The notes under the pieces are model-generated. The model saw only the letters and a list, made by a program, of their open reading frames with translations. It made no database searches and was not told the DNA's origin. A stretch of DNA of 64,000 nt, taken from positions 1 to 64,000 of the forward strand of contig CAZJYX010000011.1 in NCBI GenBank assembly GCA_964550375.1, in the 5' to 3' direction. This DNA comes from JAAYXS01 sp964550375 (GTDB lineage Bacteria > Planctomycetota > Phycisphaerae > UBA1845 > Fen-1342). Of the stretch, positions 34,655 to 42,443 are shown one piece after another. Position numbers and translations under genes: made by a program. The first letter of the stretch is position 1; every line of letters begins with the position of its first letter.

Positions 34655-35611
34655 ATGAAGAAGATCCCCTGGCCCACGCTGCTCACGGCCACCATCGTCG
34701 TGGCGGTGTTGCTGGTGTACATGTTCACTTACCAGGTGCGTTTCTCCGAGGTGGCCGTCAAGGTGCGTTTCGGCAAGGTGGTCGGGATCGTCGACCAGCC
34801 GGGGCTGGGTCTGCGCTGGCCGTGGCCGATCGAGACTGTCAAGAAGTATGACGTGCGCCTACGCGTGCTTGATACGCTGGAAAGCGAAATCAAGACCAAG
34901 GACGGCAAGAACATCATCGTCGGCAACTACGCGCTCTGGCGGATCAAGGACCCCCTGAAGTTCCACAACGTCGTGAAGACGGTGCCGGCCGCCGAGGAGA
35001 CTCTGCGGGCGCGCATCGACCAGCGGCGCGTCGCGGTAGTGGGCAACGTGGACCTGTCGGCCTTCGTCAACCTGGACCAGGAGGCCGTGAACGCCAGCTA
35101 CGACGCGCTCGAGCAGGCCCTGCTCAGCGGTCAGCAGGAGAGCGGTACCGGGACCGACGCCTCGCTGCAGGACGCGGTGCTCAGCGACTTCGGCATCGAG
35201 CTGGTCAAGGTCGATATCCGGCGCGTCTCTCTGCCGGAGGAGACGACGCGGAGCGTATTCGAGCAGATGGTGGCCGAGCGCCAGGCGGAGGCGGCGCGTT
35301 TCCGCGAGGCCGGCAAGTCGCGGGCCGAGTCCATCACGGCCCGCGCTGAATCCGACGCCAAGCAGATTCTGGCCTTTGCCAACCGCAAGGCGGCCGAGAT
35401 CGAGGCGACCGGCATCGAGGCCGCCACGACGATTCTTGAGCAGATCGAGCGGGAAGATGCCGAGTTCTTCGAGTGGCTGCGCTGGCTGGATGCCCTCAAG
35501 ATCGCGCTGCGTGAGCGCAGTACCATCTTCCTTGACAGCAGCTCTGATGTCTTCAGGCATTTCCAGGCTCCGGTCCCGCTTGAAGCCGGCCCGGTGCCGG
35601 ACGCGAGGTAA
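34655..35611 (+). CDS. SPFH-domain protein, HflC-like
   Basis: This 318-residue protein has one N-terminal helix (TLLTATIVVAVLLVYMFTYQ) and a SPFH domain with VRFGKVVGIVDQPGLGLRWPWPIE-type family sequence (split here by small differences from E. coli). The HflC-like block is FGIELVKVDIRRVSLPEET followed by VFEQMVAERQAEAARFREAGKS, then a C-terminal coiled coil. In E. coli HflC pairs with HflK around FtsH. Here it sits between two HflK-like paralogs. GAGGAG precedes the ATG by 7 nt, and the TAA stop overlaps the next ATG by one base. Confidence 0.9.
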   Translation: MKKIPWPTLLTATIVVAVLLVYMFTYQVRFSEVAVKVRFGKVVGIVDQPGLGLRWPWPIETVKKYDVRLRVLDTLESEIKTKDGKNIIVGNYALWRIKDPLKFHNVVKTVPAAEETLRARIDQRRVAVVGNVDLSAFVNLDQEAVNASYDALEQALLSGQQESGTGTDASLQDAVLSDFGIELVKVDIRRVSLPEETTRSVFEQMVAERQAEAARFREAGKSRAESITARAESDAKQILAFANRKAAEIEATGIEAATTILEQIEREDAEFFEWLRWLDALKIALRERSTIFLDSSSDVFRHFQAPVPLEAGPVPDAR

Positions 35612-36891
35612 TGGCGATGGCCGACTCACCGTTCAAGCCGCCACCCGGTCCGCAGGAGTTACCGGCCGAGGCCCGCGATCCGGCCCAGGAGTCGCTGGTC
35701 AGCGCCCTGCGCTCCAGCTTCGCGGTCTTGCGCATGATCATGGTCGCCCTGTTCGCGCTTTATGCCCTCTCGGGCGTGTTCGTCATCGGCCCGGGCGACC
35801 AGGGCGTCGTCGCGCGGCTGGGCAAGCTGCGGCTCAACCCCCACACCGCCAGCCCATACTACGACACGCACATCTTCAGCGAGGGCTGGATTCCGGCGTG
35901 GCCCGACCCGATCGATGAGAAAATCCTGATTCCGGGGCAACGGTTCGTGTTGGAGACGGACAGGTTCCTTTTCTACCGCTCACCGTCGGAAATCGCCGAG
36001 GGCTTGGACATTGCCGCCATTCGGCGCACCACGCGGGGGCTGACGCCCGGTCGTGACGGCGCGATGCTGACGGGCGACAAGAATCTGTCGCACGGACTGT
36101 GGCAGGTTGAGTATCGCATCGCTGACGCGGCCCGGTTCGTGACGACGGTAGGCGAGCGGCCTGCGGACCTGGCGCCCTTGCTCCAGCGGTTGTTCGAGAG
36201 TTCCATCCTGCGTGAGGTGGCCCACCGCAAGGTCGAGGAGGTGACGCGCGGCCAGATTGACGCCATCTCGGGCGACATTGCGACGCGTCTGCAGCGGGAA
36301 CTGAACACGCTGGGCGTCGGCGTGACCGTTGTGAAGGTTACTGGTCGGGCGGTTGTGCCGGGCCAGATCGCGCCCGCCTTCGACGATGTGGTGCGCTCTG
36401 AGAACCAGATGAAGCGCGACGAGGAGGCCGCGCGCCAGCGGGCCACGGAAGTCCTCAACCAGGCGGCCGGACCACGGCACGACCAGGTGCTGGAGCACAT
36501 TTGGCGCTATGGGGCGGCGCAGCTGACGCAGGCCGACGAGGCCCGGCTGCTGGAGCTGCGCCGAGCGGTGGATCTGTCGCTGCATGACGCACAAGGCTCG
36601 GTGGCGGCCCGGCTGCGCGAAGCGGAAGCGCAGGCCAACAGCATTCGCGAGCAGGTGCAGCGTGAGTACGAGGAGTTCGCCCAGCGTCTGCGGCAGCACC
36701 GCATGTTCCCGACGCAGACCCGCGTGCGGCTGTGGGCCGGTATGCTCGAGCAGGTTCTGGGCAGCAAGGGCAACGAGATCTTCTGGGTGCCGGAGGCGGA
36801 CATCATCGAGATTCTAGTGAATCGCGACCCGATCAAGGCCCTGGAGGCCGAGCAGGAACGCTACATGGAGCAGATGGAGGGCGCGCGCTAG
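35611..36891 (+). CDS. SPFH-domain protein, second HflK-like paralog
   Basis: This 426-residue protein has a Pro-rich cytoplasmic N-terminus, one helix (about 45-58, MIMVALFALYALSGVFVIG) and an SPFH domain beginning PGDQGVVARLGKL. The middle has VEYRIADAARFVTTVGE and a Glu/Arg/Gln-rich coiled-coil stretch (about 255-380). It ends in WVPEADIIEILVNRDPIKAL. It overlaps the preceding gene by one base, so the two are coupled. It differs strongly from the 816-residue paralog, which suggests a heteromeric three-component scaffold rather than recent duplication (inference). Confidence 0.87.
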   Translation: MAMADSPFKPPPGPQELPAEARDPAQESLVSALRSSFAVLRMIMVALFALYALSGVFVIGPGDQGVVARLGKLRLNPHTASPYYDTHIFSEGWIPAWPDPIDEKILIPGQRFVLETDRFLFYRSPSEIAEGLDIAAIRRTTRGLTPGRDGAMLTGDKNLSHGLWQVEYRIADAARFVTTVGERPADLAPLLQRLFESSILREVAHRKVEEVTRGQIDAISGDIATRLQRELNTLGVGVTVVKVTGRAVVPGQIAPAFDDVVRSENQMKRDEEAARQRATEVLNQAAGPRHDQVLEHIWRYGAAQLTQADEARLLELRRAVDLSLHDAQGSVAARLREAEAQANSIREQVQREYEEFAQRLRQHRMFPTQTRVRLWAGMLEQVLGSKGNEIFWVPEADIIEILVNRDPIKALEAEQERYMEQMEGAR

Positions 36892-36942
36892 CATTACCCG
36901 GGTTCGTGCCCGTCGCCGATCCGTGTCACCGCGAGGACTTGT

Positions 36943-38124
36943 GTGACCAGCAAAGCCATCATTGCCACCGTGGCCTTGACGAAGGTCTTCCGTGATTTCT
37001 GGCGGCGGGCGCGCGTGCGGGCCGTCCAGGACCTGGACCTGGAGGTCATGCCCGGCGAGATCTTCGGACTACTCGGGCCTAACGGTTCCGGCAAGAGCAC
37101 CACCATCAAGATGATCCTGGGGCTGTTGCACCCCACGCGCGGCCGCGTTTCCGTCTTCGGCCGGCCGCCGGACGATGTGCGCAGCAAGTCACGCATCGGC
37201 TACCTGCCGGAGGAGTCCTACCTCTACCGTTTTCTCAACGCCCGGGAGACACTGGATTACTACGGCACGCTGTTCCACCTGCCGCGGCGTGAACGCCGGC
37301 GGCGCACGGAGGACCTGCTGGAGATGGTCGGGCTGCGCGGCGCGGCCCGCCGGCCGGTGGGCGAGTATTCCAAGGGCATGGCGCGCCGCATCGGCCTGGC
37401 TCAGGCGCTGATCAATGACCCGGATCTGCTGATCCTGGACGAGCCGACCAGCGGGCTGGATCCGATCGGGGCCCGGCTGGTGAAGGACATCATTGTGCGT
37501 CTGGGCACGGTGCACAAGAAGACGATTCTGCTGTCGTCGCACCTGCTGGCTGACGTGGAGGAGGTTTGTGATCGGCTGACGATTCTCTACGGCGGGCGGG
37601 CCCGGGTAACCGGCACCATGGAGGAGGTGCTCAGTCAGCAGGATCGCATGCAGATCAGTTGTGCACGCCTGGCCCCGCCGACCGTGGCGGCGCTGGAGCA
37701 ACTGGTGCGTGAGCGCGAGGGCGTGGCGCTGGAGGTCAGCGCAGCGCGCGACCGCCTGGAGACGCTGTTCCTGCGGATTGTGCACGAGGCGACGGTGCAG
37801 CGCGTCGAGACGGCCGGCACCGCGGCGGCCGGGGAAATCGCCAGCTTCCTGGGCGAACAAGCCGGCGGCCGGGCGGTCCTCGAGGCCCTCACAAGTGTTG
37901 CTCCGACTGCGACCCCGGCCTCGGCCGCGGCGACGCCGGCGGAGGCGGAACGCACCACGCTGGACGAAGGTGTGCTGGGCGAGCTCGCTACGACGGGCCG
38001 GCCCGTGTCGGACAGCGCCGCACCGGCGGACGAGTCGACCGCGGCGCCACCCGAGCCGGATGATGTGGATCGCTCAGTTCTGCAGGACCTTACGAACGGC
38101 CCGTCCACGAAGGACGAAGAATGA
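36943..38124 (+). CDS. ABC transporter ATPase subunit with C-terminal extension
   Basis: This is the cytoplasmic nucleotide-binding subunit of an ABC-2 exporter. Walker A GPNGSGKSTT is at about residue 46, signature YSKGMARRIGLAQAL at about 140, Walker B LLILDEPTSGLD at about 162, and the switch His in LSSHLL. After the usual 300 residues there is an extra tail of roughly 90 residues rich in Ala, Thr, Pro and Glu (about 300-393), unusual for this family and possibly a docking arm. The start is GTG with GCGAGGA 5-6 nt upstream. It overlaps the permease gene downstream (ATGA), so the two are coupled. Confidence 0.93.
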   Translation: MTSKAIIATVALTKVFRDFWRRARVRAVQDLDLEVMPGEIFGLLGPNGSGKSTTIKMILGLLHPTRGRVSVFGRPPDDVRSKSRIGYLPEESYLYRFLNARETLDYYGTLFHLPRRERRRRTEDLLEMVGLRGAARRPVGEYSKGMARRIGLAQALINDPDLLILDEPTSGLDPIGARLVKDIIVRLGTVHKKTILLSSHLLADVEEVCDRLTILYGGRARVTGTMEEVLSQQDRMQISCARLAPPTVAALEQLVREREGVALEVSAARDRLETLFLRIVHEATVQRVETAGTAAAGEIASFLGEQAGGRAVLEALTSVAPTATPASAAATPAEAERTTLDEGVLGELATTGRPVSDSAAPADESTAAPPEPDDVDRSVLQDLTNGPSTKDEE

Positions 38125-39509
38125 GGAACATCCTGGCCATCGCGCGTTTGACGTTCTGGGAGGGCGTGCGCATGCGGATCGTCCTCGTGTTCGTCATCGT
38201 GCTGGTCTTCGTCATGCTGCGGTTGCCCTTCACCGTGCGCGGCGACGAGACGGTGGCCGGCCAGCTCCAGACATTTCTGGATTACTCGCTCGGGGCCACC
38301 AGCGTCCTGCTCGGGTTGGCGACCGTGTTCCTGGCGTGCGCGACGCTGACCAGCGACATCAAGAGCATGACCATCCACCTGGTCGTCGCCAAGCCGGTGT
38401 CGCGCTTCGAGATCCTGGTCGGCAAGTGGCTGGGCATCAATGCGCTCATGCTGCTGCTCGTAATCCTTTGTGGTGGAACGATTTACGGCTTCGCGCGCCT
38501 GGTCAGGTCGCGTCCGGCGGAATTCACACGCGACGCCGTGGCCGTGCGCGACGTGGTGTGGCGGGCGCGCGTGGCTGCGACGCCCACGCGGCCGCCGGAG
38601 TTGGAGGCGGCCGCCCGCGAGTGGTACCAGTCGCAACTCAATCAGGGACAGCGATTTGCGACCGATGAGCGCTTCGTCGTCGCGCAGCGCGTCAAGGAGC
38701 TCGAGCGCGAATGGCGCATGATCCCGCCGGGGCATCTCCGCATCTACCTCTTCGCGGGCCTGATACCGCCGCGGGAGGCTGACGCCGCTATCCAGGTGCG
38801 TTACCGCGCCCGCGGCCAGCCCATGCCGCTCACCGAGCGGCTCAAGATCGACTTCGCGTTCGCTGATCCCGATACTCTGCAGCAGATGGGTGTCTGGCAC
38901 CAGACTGAGGAGAGCACCGGCGACTGGCACCAGTTCCTGGCCCACGGCCAGGGTGTGATCAAAAACGGGCAGGCAGCGCTGATTGTGGGAAACCCGACGC
39001 CCCTGACGTCGCGCATCGCGGTGTACTTCGACCAGGACGAGTGGCTGGAGTTGCTCTACAACATCGGCTCGTTCGAGGAGAACTACGCCAAGACGTTACT
39101 GATTATCTGGGCGCGTCTGGCGATGCTCAGTGCGGTGGGGCTGTTCTTCAGCGTGTTCACGACCTTCCCGGTGGCCTGCTTCTGCGTACTGACCTTCTAC
39201 ACGATCTGCGTGGGCATGCCCTTCTGGCTGGAGGCCGTCGGGGCCGAGCTGGAACTGCGCACCGACGACCTCGACCCGTACGGCCGCTTCGGGCCGGCGG
39301 TGCGCCTGTTTCTCGTGCCGATCATGCGGTTCGCGTTCCCCAATTTCGGGGAGTACAACGGCGCGCGGCTCCTGATCGATGGCAAATACATTCCCGGCGA
39401 GCTGCTGCTGCGGTCGTTGGCCCACACGCTTGTTTATGGCACGCTGCTGTTGGTTCTGCCGGGCTGGCTGATCTTCCGGCGGCGCGAAATCGCGGAGGTC
39501 ACGGCCTGA
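38121..39509 (+). CDS. ABC-2 type permease with large extracytoplasmic insert
   Basis: This 462-residue membrane partner of the ATPase starts with the ABC-2 N-terminus LAIARLTFWEGVRMRIVLVF. It has three helices by residue 125 and the shared DIKSMTIHLVVAKPVSRFEIL block. A hydrophilic segment of about 185 residues (about 128-313) follows, predicted on the far side of the membrane, then three or four more helices (IIWARLAMLSAVGLFFSVF, and others). It ends in a basic RRRE segment. The insert includes IQVRYRARGQPMP and WHQTEESTGDW and may be a beta domain that binds substrate or a partner. The start overlaps the ATPase stop by 4 nt. Confidence 0.88.
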   Translation: MRNILAIARLTFWEGVRMRIVLVFVIVLVFVMLRLPFTVRGDETVAGQLQTFLDYSLGATSVLLGLATVFLACATLTSDIKSMTIHLVVAKPVSRFEILVGKWLGINALMLLLVILCGGTIYGFARLVRSRPAEFTRDAVAVRDVVWRARVAATPTRPPELEAAAREWYQSQLNQGQRFATDERFVVAQRVKELEREWRMIPPGHLRIYLFAGLIPPREADAAIQVRYRARGQPMPLTERLKIDFAFADPDTLQQMGVWHQTEESTGDWHQFLAHGQGVIKNGQAALIVGNPTPLTSRIAVYFDQDEWLELLYNIGSFEENYAKTLLIIWARLAMLSAVGLFFSVFTTFPVACFCVLTFYTICVGMPFWLEAVGAELELRTDDLDPYGRFGPAVRLFLVPIMRFAFPNFGEYNGARLLIDGKYIPGELLLRSLAHTLVYGTLLLVLPGWLIFRRREIAEVTA

Positions 39510-39543
39510 CGGCGCGCCGGCCCGTCGGACATGGAGAAGCTGC

Positions 39544-41736
39544 ATGCGCCCGCGGATTGCTCAGTTGCTGGCCTTGGCGCTCTCGGTCGCGCTGGTCTAC
39601 GGCGCGACGCGCTTCACGCCCGGCATCGACGCGGGCCGCCGCGGGCTCAACATCCTCGGCACGGAAGACGTGGTCCGGAATGCCCCGCCGGATTATGCCT
39701 TTGCCATCCAGGCCTTCGGCGCGTTTCGCAGTCTGATCGTCAACATCGCGTTCATTCGGGCCGAGACCTTCAAGGAGCAGGGGCGCTACTACGACGCCAT
39801 GCAACTGGCCGAGTGGATCTGCCGCTTGCAGCCGCGCTTCCCCTCGGTCTGGGCGTTCCAGTCCTGGAACATGGCCTGGAACATCTCCGTCACGACGTTC
39901 ACGCCGCAGGAGCGCTGGAAATGGGTCTACAACGGGGTCAAGCTGCTGCGCGACGAGGGAATTCCCAAGAACCCCCGCGCCGTTAATCTCTACAAGCAGC
40001 TCGCCTGGATCTACAACAACAAGATGAGCGAGACCACCGACGACTTCCATTGGGACTACAAGCGCTACTGGGCCTGGCACATGCACCTGGTGCTCGGGCC
40101 GCGCTCCCACTGGCTGCGCGCGTTCCGGCCGCCGACCGACTTCGAGCCGGTGGCGATTGATCTCGCCGAGGACCCGCTCGCGGCCCGGGCCCGCGACATC
40201 GCGGCCGGTTACGCGGAGCGCCGCGAGGCCGAGGATGATCGGCCGCACCGCACGACCAGGTCGGCTGAGGAGATCATCGCCGAAATCGAAGCGCGCCGGC
40301 AGGTCGGCCCCACGCGGACTGAAGCTGAGATCGCCCGGCGGGCCGCGTTTGACTATATCAGCACCATCGCCGACGCCCCGCGTACGCTGGCCGCCTTGCA
40401 CGAGCAGTACCCCGAGACCCGCGAGATGCTGACGCGCCTGCGCGGGTTGGGCGTGGTCATAACCGAGGACACGCTGAGCGAGGACACTTACTGGTACTCG
40501 GGCCGTCTGGCCGAGACGTTCTTCGCCCGCTACCGGCAGCTCGCCGACGGGCTCTCCCTGCGGGACACGATCGCGCGCGAGGGCGCCGCCCCCGATCCGC
40601 AGGCGGAGGCTCTGGAACTCTTCGATGAGATCGTCGGCGTGCGCGCCGGCAATCCGGCCGGCCAGGCCCTGGTGCGCTATCTGCAGCGGCGCGTGCTAAG
40701 CGACGTCTACAAGCTCGCTCCGGACATGATGCTGTACATCATCGAGAACTTCGGGCCGGTGGACTGGCGCAGCGTCGATGCCCACAGTCTCTACTGGGCG
40801 GTGACCGCCCTGCGCCGCGGGGAAGCGGGCGTGGGCGCCTTCCAAACCGACCGAGTCAACACGGCGCGCATCATGTTCTTCAGTCTGCGCAACCTGTTTC
40901 ACCGCAACCGCATGCGCTTCGAGCCCCAGCCGGAGGACATCTCCCGCTCATACATATTCCTGGCACGCGATCCGGATTTCATCGAACCCATGCACCGGGC
41001 CTTCGTCAACTACGGCCCACTGCTCGACCCCGATCCCGGCGACGCCGGCGGGGCCGGCGACATCTTCCGCACCGGGCACATCAACTTCCTGCAGGAAGTT
41101 GTGCAGATGCTGTACTTCTCCGGCCGGACCGCGGAGGCCGCCCACTACTACGAGTACCTGCGGACGCACTACGGCCGCCGGCGCGACTCCGCCACGCTCG
41201 AATTGGCGTACACCCTGCCGCTGCACGATTTCGTCATGTCGATCATGTACGCCGGCATCGACACGCCGCGCGCCACCGAGGGGATCATCCGCGACCTGCT
41301 GAGCCAGGCCTACGACCATCTCTCCGACGAGGACGTCACCAGCTACAACGAGTACGTGGTCAAGGCGCGCGAGCTGCACGCCCAGTACATGTCGGAGAAG
41401 GCCGAGTTCCGCACCGACCGCGTTGACCTGCTGCCCTTCGACGATATCCAGATCGACATGCTGCGCGAGTGGTTCTCCTATCCAGCGGCGAGCGCCAACG
41501 AGGTGATCCACAAGGCCCGGCTGTGGCGTGTGGCGCCCCCGCGCTTGAAGCAGTGGGTTTATGACGACCTGCTGCCGCAGTTCCGGTACGAGTGCGAGTT
41601 GTCGGGCTTCGACGTGGCCCGGGCCTTCGCCGAGCCGCCCGGCATGGCGGAATTCCGTGTGGCCCATCCGCGGCGCGAAGTCGAGCGCCCCGAGCGGACG
41701 GTGGAGACCCCCGCCCAACCCCCCGGCGGCGGATAG
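39544..41736 (+). CDS. membrane-anchored helical-repeat protein of unknown function
   Basis: This 730-residue protein has one N-terminal signal-anchor helix (AQLLALALSVALVYGATRF), so most of it is probably periplasmic. The first third contains TPR-like helical pairs: EQGRYYDAMQLAEWICRLQPRF, then WAFQSWNMAWNISV and PKNPRAVNLYKQLAWIYNNK. The rest is helical, acidic and rich in Tyr, Asp and Arg, with no motif I can name. GGAG lies 8 nt ahead of the ATG. It sits 34 nt after the permease, so it is probably the last gene of the SPFH/ABC operon and may be a partner of the permease insert (inference). I do not recognise a characterised homolog. Confidence 0.8.
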   Translation: MRPRIAQLLALALSVALVYGATRFTPGIDAGRRGLNILGTEDVVRNAPPDYAFAIQAFGAFRSLIVNIAFIRAETFKEQGRYYDAMQLAEWICRLQPRFPSVWAFQSWNMAWNISVTTFTPQERWKWVYNGVKLLRDEGIPKNPRAVNLYKQLAWIYNNKMSETTDDFHWDYKRYWAWHMHLVLGPRSHWLRAFRPPTDFEPVAIDLAEDPLAARARDIAAGYAERREAEDDRPHRTTRSAEEIIAEIEARRQVGPTRTEAEIARRAAFDYISTIADAPRTLAALHEQYPETREMLTRLRGLGVVITEDTLSEDTYWYSGRLAETFFARYRQLADGLSLRDTIAREGAAPDPQAEALELFDEIVGVRAGNPAGQALVRYLQRRVLSDVYKLAPDMMLYIIENFGPVDWRSVDAHSLYWAVTALRRGEAGVGAFQTDRVNTARIMFFSLRNLFHRNRMRFEPQPEDISRSYIFLARDPDFIEPMHRAFVNYGPLLDPDPGDAGGAGDIFRTGHINFLQEVVQMLYFSGRTAEAAHYYEYLRTHYGRRRDSATLELAYTLPLHDFVMSIMYAGIDTPRATEGIIRDLLSQAYDHLSDEDVTSYNEYVVKARELHAQYMSEKAEFRTDRVDLLPFDDIQIDMLREWFSYPAASANEVIHKARLWRVAPPRLKQWVYDDLLPQFRYECELSGFDVARAFAEPPGMAEFRVAHPRREVERPERTVETPAQPPGGG

Positions 41737-41745
41737 CCGCCGACC

Positions 41746-42039
41746 TCAGTAACGCACCCGGAACCCCGTCTCGTCGCCACGCGGCGGCAGACTGACGCGC
41801 TCGTCACGCGCAATATTCTGCACGAAGTGCTCCGCGACGGCCGCCAGGAACGCCGCCACCTCCTCCGGTGGCCCCTCAGCCTCCAGCTCGACCGTGCCGG
41901 CGGGCATGTTCCGTACGCTGCCCACCACCTCGAACCGCTGCGCCAGGTCGGCCGCCGTCGCCCGGAAGAACACGCCCTGCACCCGCCCGTGGTACGTCAC
42001 GCGCTGGCGGACCGGACCCGCCTCGTTCGCGCCGCTCAT
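41746..42039 (-). CDS. acyP: acylphosphatase
   Basis: This small cytoplasmic enzyme hydrolyses acyl phosphates. The 97 residues include the phosphate-binding loop and catalytic Arg in GRVQGVFFRA and the catalytic Asn in SVRNMPAGTVELEAEG. Length and order match the family. It lies one base after the stop of the small lipoprotein gene, on the same strand. Confidence 0.94.
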   Translation of the reverse strand: MSGANEAGPVRQRVTYHGRVQGVFFRATAADLAQRFEVVGSVRNMPAGTVELEAEGPPEEVAAFLAAVAEHFVQNIARDERVSLPPRGDETGFRVRY

Positions 42040-42040
42040 G

Positions 42041-42415
42041 CTACTTGCCCTTCTTCAGCACAACCTTGCGGTTGCGGTCCGTGACTTCCAGATTCCCCAG
42101 CTTCCGCATCGCGTTGAATTCGCGCCGCCCGCCCGCCGCGGGCTGCAGAGTCAGCTTGAAGCCGTTGAAGCGATACGTGCCGCGCTCCTGCGTGGTCTTG
42201 CCGTCGATGGTTACGGTCGCGGTGAAGGTCCCGTCGCGATTGAACGTCGCGTTATCGATGCAGAACACTTCCCTGTTCGGAACGGTCTCCACCATGCGCC
42301 AGTGGCCCACGACCGATACGCCGCAGCCTGACAGCAGGGGCAACAGCAGCCCCACGGCAAGTTGCCAGCGCCGGCGTGACCGGCCTGAACTTACGGCAGA
42401 AATGCACTTCATCAC
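42041..42415 (-). CDS. small putative lipoprotein
   Basis: This 124-residue protein has a signal peptide and lipobox (LLLPLLSGC, Cys at about residue 31), so it is predicted to be lipid anchored. The mature part (VVGHWRMVETVPNR, NRDGTFTATVTIDGK, ERGTYRFNGFKLTL) looks like a small beta-barrel of the lipocalin-like/DUF type found in stress or YxeF-like lipoproteins. That assignment is a weak impression. It is located between gltX and acyP on the same strand. Function unknown. Confidence 0.72.
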   Translation of the reverse strand: MMKCISAVSSGRSRRRWQLAVGLLLPLLSGCGVSVVGHWRMVETVPNREVFCIDNATFNRDGTFTATVTIDGKTTQERGTYRFNGFKLTLQPAAGGRREFNAMRKLGNLEVTDRNRKVVLKKGK

Positions 42416-42443
42416 TCAGACTCCTCGGCCAAGCCGGCCCGCA

